Positions 7,870 through 15,937 of a stretch of DNA of 64,000 nt are shown here, in pieces (position 1 is the first letter of the stretch; every line of letters starts with the position of its first letter). Below the pieces are notes generated by a model. It had not been told where the DNA came from and ran no database searches. It saw nothing but the letters and a program-made list of their open reading frames with translations. The translations under genes were made by a program, and so were the position numbers. The stretch comes from Micromonospora coxensis (GTDB lineage: Bacteria > Actinomycetota > Actinomycetes > Mycobacteriales > Micromonosporaceae), in NCBI RefSeq assembly GCF_900090295.1, contig NZ_LT607753.1, positions 4,216,001-4,280,000 on the forward strand, in the 5' to 3' direction.

Positions 7870-8352
7870 GTGTTCAAGGAGATCAACGGTCTACCCGGGC
7901 ACATCCTGGTGATCCATGCGGCGGTGGTGTTCGTCCCGCTGCTGGCGCTGCTCGCCTCCGCGTACGGGCTGGTGCCGCGTTGGCGGCCCCGGCTGGGCTG
8001 GGCGGTGGCGATCCTCGCCGTGGTGACCCCGGTGATCACGTGGGTGGCGACCGAGTCCGGCGAGGCGTTCGAGGAGTTCCTGAAGGGCAAGGGCTACCCG
8101 CCGGAGCTGCTCGCCAAGATCGAGGAGCATTCCGGGTACGGCGACCGGACCCTCTGGGTCACCCTCGGGCTGGCCGTGGCGGCGCTCCTGCTGCTGGCGC
8201 TGACCAGTGGCCGGGTCCGTGCGCCGCGCCTGCCCTCCTGGGTCACCTGGCTGCTCACCGGGGTGATCGTGGTGCTCTCCGGGTTCGCGCTGGTCTACGT
8301 CTACCTGACCGGTGACACGGGCGCGGCGTCGGTCTGGGGCAACACGCTCTGA
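7870..8352 (+). CDS. DUF2231 membrane protein
   Basis: A 160-aa integral membrane protein with four hydrophobic helices. The family motif LPGHILVIHAAVVFVPLLAL occupies residues 7-26; its two histidines could bind a metal or haem. Start GTG 7870 is chosen because GGAGG (7860-7864) lies 5 bp upstream; GTG 7804 in the same frame would add 22 residues without a membrane or conserved segment. A short loop (EEFLKGKGYPPELLAKIEEH) joins helices 2 and 3. DUF2231 proteins are predicted to be redox or metal-linked membrane proteins, but the function is unknown. Confidence 0.8.
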   Translation: MFKEINGLPGHILVIHAAVVFVPLLALLASAYGLVPRWRPRLGWAVAILAVVTPVITWVATESGEAFEEFLKGKGYPPELLAKIEEHSGYGDRTLWVTLGLAVAALLLLALTSGRVRAPRLPSWVTWLLTGVIVVLSGFALVYVYLTGDTGAASVWGNTL

Positions 8353-8401
8353 GCCTCGGGCCCCGGGCACCCCGGCTGCCACACGCTGACCCGGCTCCCG
8401 G

Positions 8402-8487
8402 GCGTCGGTTCGGTACTGCGCCGTGAGCGGCGTCGGTTCAGTGCTGCGCCCGGGAGCGGCGTCGGTTCAGAACAGCGCCCGGGAGCA
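8402..8487. repeat. three tandem 28-29 bp repeats covering the 3' end of the next gene
   Basis: The unit begins GCGTCGGTTC and recurs at 8402, 8430 and 8459. The third copy contains the stop codon (8467-8469, minus strand) and last codons of the Pro-rich membrane protein gene. The two outer copies are degenerate duplicates of that gene end. Confidence 0.75.
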
Positions 8488-8979
8488 CAGCAGGCAGAGC
8501 AGGGCCAGCAGCACCGCGCCGGCCACCGCGCCGACGACGTAGGTGAGCCGCTGGGCCTGCTGCTCCGACGCGTCCATCGCCTCCATGTCCTGCGGCGGCA
8601 GGGTGCGCGGCGGGGTGGCCTGCAGGTGCACCGGTGGCCGCCAGCCGGGCGGCGGCGGCGTGGTCGGCGGCGGCCCGGCGTAGCCGGGCCCGGACGGCGG
8701 GGCGGGCGGGGGTGTCGCCGCCGCCGGCGGTACGTCCGTCGGGGCCGCCCAGGGCGACGGCGAGACGGGCGCGGCCGGCGGCCTACCCAGCCCCGGGCCG
8801 CCCGTGCCACCGCCCCCCGGGCCGTCCGTGGTCGTACCCGGGCCACCGGGTCCCGGCGGCGGGGTCGGGGCGGGGGACGTCGGCCGGGCGTCCTCGGACG
8901 GCCGTCGCCAGTAGTCGTCCTCGTGGCTGGCACCGCTGGGCGTCGTCACGCCGTCCGACGCTACCAACGCCACGGACAT
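8467..8979 (-). CDS. Pro/Gly-rich protein with one C-terminal transmembrane helix
   Basis: A 170-aa protein from ATG 8979, preceded by GGGGAG at 5 bp. Residues 1-40 contain SHEDDYWRRPSEDARP. Residues 40-125 are low-complexity Pro/Gly/Ala. The final 30 residues form a membrane anchor (LTYVVGAVAGAVLLALLCLL) ending in CSRALF. This is a tail-anchored layout with the disordered part in the cytoplasm. No enzymatic motif is seen and the function is unknown. The 3' end lies inside a tandem repeat, so the extreme C-terminus may vary between strains. Confidence 0.65.
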   Translation of the reverse strand: MSVALVASDGVTTPSGASHEDDYWRRPSEDARPTSPAPTPPPGPGGPGTTTDGPGGGGTGGPGLGRPPAAPVSPSPWAAPTDVPPAAATPPPAPPSGPGYAGPPPTTPPPPGWRPPVHLQATPPRTLPPQDMEAMDASEQQAQRLTYVVGAVAGAVLLALLCLLCSRALF

Positions 8980-9079
8980 CCCACTCCCCGACGCGCGCCA
9001 CCGCCCCGCCACCCCGGACGCGACCGGGTCGCCGGTGTTCCGCGCGTGCCGGTGTACGCGGTCCGGGCCCTGGCTGAGC

Positions 9080-9085
9080 TAGTCT
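9080..9085 (+). promoter_or_regulatory. -10 box of a leaderless promoter (56-aa protein)
   Basis: TAGTCT, a good TAnnnT match, lies 8 bp before GTG 9094. Confidence 0.45.
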
Positions 9086-9093
9086 TGCCGCTC

Positions 9094-9264
9094 GTGAGCA
9101 CCCTGGAACCGGGCGTACGCGACGACGACCGCCCCGTCGACCTCAGTGAGGACTTCGTGGTGCTGCCCGAGCAGACGGTCGACGACACCGACCACGGCTG
9201 GGGTGAGCGCGGCGGCGGCAACGACGACTGGCTGCTCGCCGAGCGCCCCCCGCACTGGGACTGA
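9094..9264 (+). CDS. 56-aa acidic conserved small protein
   Basis: The frame GTG 9094 to TGA 9264 encodes 56 residues. They include RPVDLSEDFVVLPEQTVDDT, then HGWGERGGGNDDWLLAERPPHWD at the C-terminus. The pattern DDTDxGWGE followed by RPPHW is one I recall in small proteins of Streptomyces and relatives, so this is a real conserved gene. No structural or catalytic motif can be assigned. The protein is acidic and probably largely unstructured. Start GTG 9094 is supported by the -10 box at 8 bp; no ribosome-binding site is needed for a leaderless mRNA. Confidence 0.65.
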   Translation: MSTLEPGVRDDDRPVDLSEDFVVLPEQTVDDTDHGWGERGGGNDDWLLAERPPHWD

Positions 9265-9329
9265 CCCACCTCGGCCCCGGGCCGACCCCCGGAACGGCGT
9301 GACCTCCGGGTCGGCGCGCCCGCGCCGGC

Positions 9330-10043
9330 TCAGCCCCGGACGACGACCGTGAAGCGGCTCCCCTCCGGCTGGCCCACCGTGCGCCGCGCCTGGTCCGGCC
9401 CGAGGGCCAGGTAGAGCGCCGACGAGCCGTCCGCGCTGTCGCCGCCCACCACGTCCAGCACCAGCGCCGCCGACGCCAGCGGCACCGCCTCGACCCCGCC
9501 GGCCGGTACGACCAGCAGGTCGACCCGCGCGCCGGGCCGGAGCACGGCGAGCGCCGCCGGCTCCGCCAACCGCACCGGTACGCCCACCGACCCGCTCGGC
9601 AGCGGCAGGGCACCCGGCCGCCCACCACCGACCCGGGTGCCGCCGGCCGCCGGCCCTTCCGTCGGCGCGCCGACGGCCGAGCGCCCACCCCCGGGCGCCG
9701 CGCCGGCCGGCCGCCCGTCCGGCTCCGTCGCGGCGACGCCCGACGGCCGGTCGGGAGCGGTGGCCGACGGGCCGGGCGCGGCCGGCCCCGGACCGGGGCA
9801 GCTCTCCCCGCTGTCCAGCACGAGCACGGCGAGCCCGAGCAGGGCGGCGACCAGACCGGCGCGCAGCAGCGTGCCGCCCGTGGGCAGGCGCGGCCGGCGT
9901 ACCGGCCCCAGCGCGCCACCCGTCCGACCGCCGGCCACGCCACCACCTCCGCCCCCGCCCGTCGGCGACGCCACCGCGACCCGTGTCGGCCGTCGCCGTC
10001 CACGGATGCGGACGCTAGGCCGACGGCAGGGGACGGTGGGCAC
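9330..10043 (-). CDS. SAF/RcpC-like single-pass protein
   Basis: About 237 aa if GTG 10043 is used; GTG 9974 in the same frame would give 214 aa, and neither has a clear ribosome-binding site. After a basic, glycine-rich N-terminus there is one transmembrane helix (LLRAGLVAALLGLAVLVL). A long Pro/Gly/Ala linker follows, and a folded C-terminal domain contains VPVRLAEPAALAVLRPGARV and VDLLVVPAGG. That arrangement resembles the SAF/RcpC (CpaB-like) domain found in Flp pilus assembly proteins and sugar-binding proteins. No other pilus gene is nearby, so a pilus role is not supported by context. Confidence 0.55.
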   Translation of the reverse strand: MPTVPCRRPSVRIRGRRRPTRVAVASPTGGGGGGGVAGGRTGGALGPVRRPRLPTGGTLLRAGLVAALLGLAVLVLDSGESCPGPGPAAPGPSATAPDRPSGVAATEPDGRPAGAAPGGGRSAVGAPTEGPAAGGTRVGGGRPGALPLPSGSVGVPVRLAEPAALAVLRPGARVDLLVVPAGGVEAVPLASAALVLDVVGGDSADGSSALYLALGPDQARRTVGQPEGSRFTVVVRG

Positions 10044-10213
10044 CCGGAGACCGAACCTGTGGACAACCGGCGGCCCTGTGGACAACTCCCGTCGGCGCGG
10101 GGGATGTGCTACCCGCTGTCCGGTTCGGCGCAGCACACCGCCGACGGACCCGCTCGGTGCGGGCGGCCGACCGTGGGTCGGGCGACCGGGCACCGGGGCC
10201 CGGCGGCGTACGA

Positions 10214-10251
10214 CGAGAGCCCCCGCGGCCCGGAGGCGGCGAGGGCTCTCG
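10214..10251 (-). terminator. terminator of the FmdB-type gene
   Basis: CGAGAGCCC (10214-10222) and GGGCTCTCG (10243-10251) form a 9-bp stem 13 bp beyond the FmdB stop on the minus strand. Confidence 0.5.
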
Positions 10252-10263
10252 GTGCGGCGACGA

Positions 10264-10614
10264 TCAGGAGGAGCTGGACGTGCTGGCGGCCGGCGTCTTG
10301 GCCGCCCCGCCGTTCGAGGAACCCGAGGCGCTGGTCGACGACGTGCTCGACGACGACGTCGAGGAGTCCGAGGAGGTGCTGCTCTCGGTCTTCGCCGGCT
10401 TGGCGGCGGTGCTGCCGCTGGTGGTCTCCGAGCCGGAGGAGCGGGAGTCGGTGCGGTAGAAGCCGGAGCCCTTGAACACGATGCCGACCGAGTTGAAGAC
10501 CTTGCGCAGCCGCCCCTCACACGTGGGGCACTCGGTCAGCGGGTCGTCAGAGAAGGACTGCACCGCCTCGAGCTGGTGGCCGCACGCGGTGCAGGCGTAC
10601 TGGTACGTGGGCAC
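10264..10614 (-). CDS. FmdB-type zinc-ribbon protein with Ser/Thr-rich tail
   Basis: A 116-aa protein from GTG 10614, which has GGAGGA 4 bp upstream. The first 45 residues are the FmdB/CxxC-CxxC ribbon (YACTACGHQLEAVQSF, then ECPTCEGRLRKVF) and NSVGIVFKGSGFYRTD. The remaining 65 residues are almost only Ser, Thr, Ala, Gly and Lys, so unstructured. FmdB proteins are putative regulatory or zinc-handling proteins whose biochemistry is unsettled. The interesting point is upstream: a CIRCE-like inverted repeat begins 28 bp before the start codon, suggesting heat-shock (HrcA) control. The 5-formyl-THF cyclo-ligase gene precedes it on the same strand. Confidence 0.85.
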   Translation of the reverse strand: MPTYQYACTACGHQLEAVQSFSDDPLTECPTCEGRLRKVFNSVGIVFKGSGFYRTDSRSSGSETTSGSTAAKPAKTESSTSSDSSTSSSSTSSTSASGSSNGGAAKTPAASTSSSS

Positions 10615-10641
10615 GTTCTCCTCCGGATCTGGCACGGCCGG

Positions 10642-10668
10642 TTGGCACTCGACGTCTTCGAGTGCCAA
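10642..10668 (-). promoter_or_regulatory. CIRCE-like operator (HrcA site) upstream of the FmdB gene
   Basis: TTGGCACTC (10642-10650), nine bases, then GAGTGCCAA (10660-10668) is a perfect 9-bp inverted repeat. It differs from the classical CIRCE consensus (TTAGCACTC-N9-GAGTGCTAA) at one symmetric position per arm and keeps the exact 9-bp spacer. It lies between the cyclo-ligase stop (10679) and the FmdB start (10614). HrcA binding is inferred from the pattern. Confidence 0.7.
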
Positions 10669-10678
10669 TGGTGCGTCA

Positions 10679-11341
10679 TCACCCCCGGATTCGTCCAGCG
10701 GACGTGTGGCGATCGACACCGGGCGCGTCACCCAGCGTACGCAGGCCGCCCGAAGGGGTTATCACGGCGCGGACCGGACGGTCGTGGGGCTGGGCGGGCA
10801 GCACGTCGACGAACTCCCCGTCGTGCAGCAGCGCCACGGTCAGCGTCGAGGCCGGCACCCGGGCCAGCGCCCGGTCGTACGAGCCGCCGCCCCGGCCCAG
10901 CCGCAGGCCCCGCCGGTCCACCGCCAGCGCCGGCACCACCACCAGCTCCGCCTCGCCGACCGCCGCGCGTCCCAGCCGGGGGCCGTCGGGCTCGCGCATG
11001 CCCCGTCCGGCGGCCACCAGCGCGTCCGGCCCGGCGTACCCGGCCCAGTCCAGGTCCAGGTCGTCGCGGAGCACCGGCAGCAGCAGCTCGCCCCCGGCGG
11101 GCAGCGCGTCGCGCAGCGCCGCCGGCAGGTCCGGTCCGCCCGGCTCGGAGCCCACCGGCACGTACGCGGTCATCCGGCGCGGGCGCAGCCGGCGTACCAG
11201 ATCGACCAGCTCGGCCAGGACGGACGCCGCGGCCCCGGCCCGCTGGTCGGCGGTGAGCGCCCGGCGGGCGGCGAGCAGCGCGACGCGGATGTCCCGCTTC
11301 GCCTCGGGTGCCGAATGCGCTTCATCAGAAAAATCCGCCAC
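10679..11341 (-). CDS. 5-formyltetrahydrofolate cyclo-ligase
   Basis: A 220-aa protein of the usual family length. The enzyme converts 5-formyl-THF with ATP to 5,10-methenyl-THF, returning a folate storage form to one-carbon metabolism in the cytoplasm. Visible motifs are the N-terminal KRDIRVALLAARRALT, LLLPVLRDDLDLDW, and the signature LGRGGGSYDRALA, which forms the phosphate/folate site. Start GTG 11341 is chosen over TTG 11359 because AGGAG (minus strand) lies 6 bp upstream. It is divergent from the diguanylate cyclase gene and probably co-directional in an operon with the FmdB gene 64 bp downstream, although the CIRCE-like site in between suggests separate control. Confidence 0.88.
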   Translation of the reverse strand: MADFSDEAHSAPEAKRDIRVALLAARRALTADQRAGAAASVLAELVDLVRRLRPRRMTAYVPVGSEPGGPDLPAALRDALPAGGELLLPVLRDDLDLDWAGYAGPDALVAAGRGMREPDGPRLGRAAVGEAELVVVPALAVDRRGLRLGRGGGSYDRALARVPASTLTVALLHDGEFVDVLPAQPHDRPVRAVITPSGGLRTLGDAPGVDRHTSAGRIRG

Positions 11342-11425
11342 GCAACACTCCTGACGCAACGTTTGTCTACCGGTCGCTCTGTGTCAGCATCGCAGGAACG
11401 GGCCGGGGACATCCGGGGGGAAGCG

Positions 11426-13579
11426 TTGACGCTACGCGGGCGGTTGACGGCGGCCTTCCTCGCGGTGGTGCTCGGCCCGGTGCTGGTCGGCGCGGTCTTC
11501 GTCGGCACCACCCTGACGGCCGTCGACCGCAGCCGCTCCGCCGACCGCCTCGGGCTCGCCGCGTCCACCGTCCGCGCCTCGGTCGACGCCCTCTGCCAGC
11601 AGTTGCGCGCCGCCGCCGACGCGGTGGCGCTGCGCGTCGACCCGGCCGCCCGGGCCGGGGCCGCCGGGCAGGTGGTCAGCCGGGGGCTCGCCGCCGCCGT
11701 GCTGGTCACCGACGGCACCGGCGCCACCACCTACGTCACTCCCGGCGCCCCGCCGACGCCCTGGCAGGACTGCTCCGGCAGCCGGGCCGCGCCCGGGCCG
11801 GTGCGCGCGCTCAGCGCCCGGGTGGACCTGCGCGACCCGGCCGGCGCGGCGCTCGGCACCGTCGCCGCCGCCCAGGTCGTCGACCCGGCGTTCGTGGCCC
11901 GGCTGGCCGCCGCGACCGGCGTCGCGGTCACCCTGCTCGACGGCGACGCCGACCGGGTCACCTTCACCACCGAGGCCGACGGCGTACGCGAGACCGTGCT
12001 GGCCGCCACCGGCGAACAGGTCACCGAGACCCCCGACGGCCGGTACGCGCGGCGGCTCGGCCCGTCCCCCGGGCAGCCGCTGCCGCTGGTGCTCTCCGTC
12101 TCCGGCGAGCAGCCGGCCGGGTTGCCCGCCGTCCTGCTCGGCGCGGTGCTGCTCGCCGTGGTGCTGGCGGTGCTGGCGGCCTGGCGGCTGGCCCGGGTGA
12201 CCACCCGGCCGTTGGTCGAGCTGGCCGGCGCGGTGGACCGGGTCGCCCACGGCGACCTGACCGCCCGGGTGCCGGTGCGCAGCCGCGACGAGATCGGCCG
12301 GCTGGCCGACGCGTTCAACCGGATGACCCGGGAGACCGCCAGCTACGTGACCGCCCTGACCAGCAGCCGCGACCAGCTGCGCGGGCACCTCGCGGTGCTC
12401 GGTGACACCCTGGCCAGCACCCACGACCTGCAACGCATCCTGCGGGTGATCCTGCACAGCGCCGTCGCGGCCACCGGGGCCCGGGCCGGCGCGGTGCTGC
12501 TGCTCGACGGCGGCGACGTGCTGGTGGGGCGGTGCGCCGAAGGGCTGGAGGGCCGGCTGCCGGACGGGCAGCTGCGGGTGCCGGTCGGGGCCGGGGTGAT
12601 CGGGTCGGTGGCGGCCACCGGGGAGGCCCGGCGGGGGCGGGTGGACCCGCAGACCGCGCCGGTGGGGGAGCCGCCCTGCGAGACGTACGTGGCGGTGCCC
12701 TTCGCCGCGCCCACCGCCGGTGATCCCGCCGGCCGTGACCCGGCGGTGGGGGTGCTGGCCCTCTACGACCGCCTCGGCGGCGCGGAGTTCGACGACGACG
12801 ACCTGGCCACCCTGCGCACCTTCGCCGGGCACGCGGCGGTGGCGGTGGAGAACGTCCGGGTGCACGAGGAGGCGCAACGGCTCTCCCTCACCGACCCGCT
12901 GACCGGGCTGTGGAACTACCGCTACCTGCGGGAGTCGCTGCGCCGGGAGGTGGAGCGCGCCAACCGGTTCGGCCGGATGCTGAGCATCCTCGCCCTCGAC
13001 CTGGACCGGTTCAAGCGGGTCAACGACACGTACGGCCACGCGGCCGGGGACGCCGTGCTGGCCGAGTTCGCCCGGCGGGTACGCGGCGAGATCCGCGAGG
13101 TCGACCTGGCGTTCCGGCAGGGCGGCGAGGAGTTCGTGCTGCTGCTGCCGGAGACCGACGCGCGCGGCGCGGCGATCGTCGCCGAGCGGCTCGGCTCGGC
13201 CGTCCGGGACACCCCGATCACCGTGGCCGACCAGCTCTCCATCCCGGTGACCGTCTCCATCGGCATCGCCGTCTACCCGGACCACGCCAGCACCGGGCAG
13301 GAGGTGCTCGACGCCGCCGACGAGGCGCTCTACGCGGCCAAGGCCGCCGGGCGCGACGGCTACCGGGTCACCGGGCAGCGCGCCGACACCCCGACGGCGG
13401 AGATCCCCGTCCCGGCCGGGGCGGTCAGCCCGGAGGACGGGCTGCCCCGCGCCGGCCCGCCGGCGGCCGGCGGCCGGCACGCCGCGGGCGCGTCCCGGCC
13501 CGCCCCGGGTGTGACGCAGCCGGCTACGGGCGGCGCGTCTTCCGGTCCTCAACCGCCGAGACAGAGCCGTGGCCGATAG
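11426..13579 (+). CDS. membrane diguanylate cyclase: TM-sensor-TM-HAMP-GAF-GGDEF
   Basis: A 717-aa protein from TTG 11426, with a G-rich ribosome-binding site (11415-11420) 5 bp upstream. The order is: TM1 about 8-30, an extracytoplasmic sensor region to about 230, TM2 (LPAVLLGAVLLAVVLAVLAA) about 232-256, HAMP linker (RPLVELAGAVDRVAHGDL), GAF domain about 330-480, and GGDEF. The active-site loop reads GGEEF at residues 566-570, so it should make cyclic di-GMP from two GTP. A second metal-site motif is ALDLDRFKRVNDTYGHAAGD. No EAL domain is present. In actinobacteria c-di-GMP controls development (BldD). The C-terminal 55 residues are disordered. galU follows 10 bp downstream with its own promoter. 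Confidence 0.9.
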   Translation: MTLRGRLTAAFLAVVLGPVLVGAVFVGTTLTAVDRSRSADRLGLAASTVRASVDALCQQLRAAADAVALRVDPAARAGAAGQVVSRGLAAAVLVTDGTGATTYVTPGAPPTPWQDCSGSRAAPGPVRALSARVDLRDPAGAALGTVAAAQVVDPAFVARLAAATGVAVTLLDGDADRVTFTTEADGVRETVLAATGEQVTETPDGRYARRLGPSPGQPLPLVLSVSGEQPAGLPAVLLGAVLLAVVLAVLAAWRLARVTTRPLVELAGAVDRVAHGDLTARVPVRSRDEIGRLADAFNRMTRETASYVTALTSSRDQLRGHLAVLGDTLASTHDLQRILRVILHSAVAATGARAGAVLLLDGGDVLVGRCAEGLEGRLPDGQLRVPVGAGVIGSVAATGEARRGRVDPQTAPVGEPPCETYVAVPFAAPTAGDPAGRDPAVGVLALYDRLGGAEFDDDDLATLRTFAGHAAVAVENVRVHEEAQRLSLTDPLTGLWNYRYLRESLRREVERANRFGRMLSILALDLDRFKRVNDTYGHAAGDAVLAEFARRVRGEIREVDLAFRQGGEEFVLLLPETDARGAAIVAERLGSAVRDTPITVADQLSIPVTVSIGIAVYPDHASTGQEVLDAADEALYAAKAAGRDGYRVTGQRADTPTAEIPVPAGAVSPEDGLPRAGPPAAGGRHAAGASRPAPGVTQPATGGASSGPQPPRQSRGR

Positions 13580-13582
13580 TCT
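13577..13582 (+). promoter_or_regulatory. -10 box of a leaderless promoter (galU)
   Basis: TAGTCT, which includes the stop codon of the cyclase gene, lies 6 bp before ATG 13589. Confidence 0.45.
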
Positions 13583-13588
13583 CGCGAC

Positions 13589-14584
13589 ATGTCGGAGCAC
13601 TCAGCGAACCCCTCAACGGCCGCCGCAACCGGTCGTCCCCACGCCGTCAAGGCCGTCATTCCGGCCGCCGGCCTGGCCACCCGGTTCCTGCCGGCCACCA
13701 AGGCGGTCCCCAAGGAGCTGCTGCCGGTCGTCGACCGGCCGGTGCTGCAGTACATCGTCGAGGAGGCCACCCAGGCCGGGATCACCGACGTGCTGCTGAT
13801 CACCGGGCGCGGCAAGACGGCCATGGTGGACCACTTCGACCGCCGTCCCGACCTGGAGGAGCGGCTCGCCAAGAAGCCCGACCTGCTGGCCGCCGTCAAG
13901 CGGACCGAGGAACTGGCCGCGATCCACACCTGCCGCCAGCCCGAACAGCTCGGTCTCGGCCACGCCGTCGGGTTCGCCGAGTCGCACGTCGGCGACGCGC
14001 CCTTCGCGGTGCTGCTCGGCGACGAGTTCGTCAAGCCGTCCGAGCCGCTGCTGCCGGCCATGCTGGAGCTGCAGGCCCGCACCGGCGGCGTGGTGCTGGC
14101 CTTCTTCGAGGTCGACCCGGCCGAGACCAGCCGGTACGGCATCGCCTCCGTCGAGCCCGCCGAGTCCGAGCTGACCGACGTCGGCGAGGTCGTCAAGGTG
14201 ACCGGCATGGTGGAGAAGCCCGACCCGAAGGACGCGCCGAGCAACCTCGCCGTGCTCGGCCGGTACGTGCTGCCGGGGCGGATCTTCGACGCGATCCGGC
14301 GCACCGAGCCGGGCAGCGGCGGCGAGATCCAGCTGACCGACGCCATGGAGCTGCTGCGCCACGAGGGCGTGCCGGTGCACGCGATCGTCTACCGTGGCAC
14401 CCGCTACGACACCGGCATGCCGCTGGGCTACCTCCAGACGGTCGTGCAGATCGCCGCCGAGCGCGAGGACCTCGGCGCCGAGTTCCGCAAGTGGCTCGCC
14501 GAGTTCGTCAACAAGGGCGACGAGACAGTCACCGCGGCGATCATCAACGGGATGCGCGACGCGTCGGGCGGTCCTAGTACATGA
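13589..14584 (+). CDS. galU: UTP-glucose-1-phosphate uridylyltransferase
   Basis: A 331-aa cytoplasmic enzyme that makes UDP-glucose from UTP and glucose-1-phosphate for wall polymers, glycogen-related and galactose metabolism. The nucleotide-binding loop IPAAGLATRFLPATKAVPKE occupies residues 24-43. Also visible are LLPVVDRPVLQYIVEEA, AVLLGDEFVKPSEPL, the substrate segment VEKPDPKDAPSNLAVLGRYV, and GGEIQLTDAMELL. Length and motifs are those of the actinobacterial enzyme. The stop overlaps the next gene by 4 bp, so galU heads a coupled cluster galU-glp-rimJ-glpR that matches Mycobacterium tuberculosis Rv0993-Rv0996 in order. Promoter evidence is the leaderless -10 box. Confidence 0.95.
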   Translation: MSEHSANPSTAAATGRPHAVKAVIPAAGLATRFLPATKAVPKELLPVVDRPVLQYIVEEATQAGITDVLLITGRGKTAMVDHFDRRPDLEERLAKKPDLLAAVKRTEELAAIHTCRQPEQLGLGHAVGFAESHVGDAPFAVLLGDEFVKPSEPLLPAMLELQARTGGVVLAFFEVDPAETSRYGIASVEPAESELTDVGEVVKVTGMVEKPDPKDAPSNLAVLGRYVLPGRIFDAIRRTEPGSGGEIQLTDAMELLRHEGVPVHAIVYRGTRYDTGMPLGYLQTVVQIAAEREDLGAEFRKWLAEFVNKGDETVTAAIINGMRDASGGPST

Positions 14585-15876
14585 CCGCGACGGCCGACGC
14601 CGAGGCGGCCGCGAACGAGTTGACGCCGCTCGCCGACTACCTGGGCAGCGTGCTGCGCAGGTTGCGCGCGCTGCCTCCGCTCGACCTCGACCTCACCCAG
14701 GCGTACGGCAACGTCCTCGCCGAGGACGTCGTGGCGCCGCACTCGTTCCCCGCCTTCGACCAGGCTGCGGTCGACGGGTACGCGGCACGCTGGGAGGACC
14801 TCGTCGGCTACGGCCCGGTCCCCTCCGGGGGGCCGGGCGGCCGCACCGTGCGGTTGAACGTGGTCGGCGACCTGGGGGCGGCGAGCTGGCGGCCGGTCCG
14901 GCTCACCCCGGGCTCGTGCTTCTCCGTGGCCGCCGGGGCCCCGCTGCCCGTCGCCGCGGACGTGGTCGTCCCGGTGGAGTGGACCGACCAGGGCATGGCC
15001 GCGGTGGAGATCTTCCGCACCCCCAAGCGGGGGTACGGCGTGCGCCGCGCCGGTGAGGAACTGCCCGCCGGCACCCTGCTCGCCCGCGCCGGCACGTACG
15101 TCTCACCGGCGCTGGTCGCCGTCCTCGCCGCCACCGGGATCGGGCACGTGGTGGTCCGGCCCAGCCCCCGGGTGGTCATCGTGGCCACCGGCGACGAACT
15201 GGTGGACGTGGGCCGGGGCAGCCAGCCCGGTCAGGTGGTGGACGCCAACTCGCACGCGTTGACCGCCGCCGCGGCCGAGGTGGGCGCGCTGGCGTACCGG
15301 GTGGGCATCTGCGACGACGACCCGGAGGGGCTGCGCGGCCTGTTGGAGGACCAGACCCTGCGGGCCGACCTGATCATCACCACCGGCGGCACCGGCACCG
15401 GCCCCGGCGACATGGTCCGCCGGATCCTGTCCAGGAGGGAGGGTGGCCGCGCCGGGCCGGTCACCTTCACCGAGGTGGCGCTCTATCCCGGCACCGCGCT
15501 CGGATTCGGTACGGTCGGCGCCGAGGAGGTGCCGGTGGTCTGTCTGCCCGGTGAGCCCGGCGCGGCGCTGATCGGCTTCGAGGTGCTGGCCCGTCCGGCG
15601 ATCAACCTGCTGGCCGGGGCGGAGCCGGTGTTCCGGCCGAGTGTCCGGGCGCACCTGCTGGAGACGATCACCTCGCCCGGCGGGCTGCGCGAGTTCCGCC
15701 CCGCGCACGTGGCCGAGCGGCGCGGCGGCGGCTACACCGTCCAGCCGCTGCCCGGTGGGCCGTTCACCCTCTCCGGCCTGGCCGAGGCGAACGGGCTGAT
15801 GGTGCTGGGGGAGCGGGTCACCAGCGCGGCGGCCGGCTCCACGGTGGACGTGCTCCTGCTGGACCGGCGCCGGTGA
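14581..15876 (+). CDS. glp: MoeA/gephyrin-like protein (Glp orthologue by synteny)
   Basis: A 431-aa protein with the MoeA fold: domain order follows molybdopterin molybdenumtransferase, with the aspartate-containing motif AAVDGYAAR at about 62-70, GVRRAGEEL, the MoCF-binding region TGDELVDVG, ITTGGTGTGPGDMVRR and LPGEPGAALIGFEV. Ordinary MoeA carries MDGYA and GGTSxG; here these read VDGYA and GGTGTG, and no other molybdenum gene is near. In Corynebacterium glutamicum the protein at this locus, Glp, has been reported to act in cell division with FtsZ, SepF and the membrane receptor GLPR. The synteny (galU before, rimJ and a membrane protein after) supports that role. A molybdenum cofactor function remains possible. 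Confidence 0.8.
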   Translation: MTATADAEAAANELTPLADYLGSVLRRLRALPPLDLDLTQAYGNVLAEDVVAPHSFPAFDQAAVDGYAARWEDLVGYGPVPSGGPGGRTVRLNVVGDLGAASWRPVRLTPGSCFSVAAGAPLPVAADVVVPVEWTDQGMAAVEIFRTPKRGYGVRRAGEELPAGTLLARAGTYVSPALVAVLAATGIGHVVVRPSPRVVIVATGDELVDVGRGSQPGQVVDANSHALTAAAAEVGALAYRVGICDDDPEGLRGLLEDQTLRADLIITTGGTGTGPGDMVRRILSRREGGRAGPVTFTEVALYPGTALGFGTVGAEEVPVVCLPGEPGAALIGFEVLARPAINLLAGAEPVFRPSVRAHLLETITSPGGLREFRPAHVAERRGGGYTVQPLPGGPFTLSGLAEANGLMVLGERVTSAAAGSTVDVLLLDRRR

Positions 15877-15937
15877 GCCGGTCCGGTCGGCCCGTCCGCC
15901 GGTGGCCGTCGCCGTCCACAAGGGAGAGGCCGGCCCG

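Noticed and set aside
10472..11425. N-terminal extension of the diguanylate cyclase back to 10472
   Set aside because: It would run antisense through the cyclo-ligase gene; TTG 11426 has a ribosome-binding site and precedes the first membrane helix.
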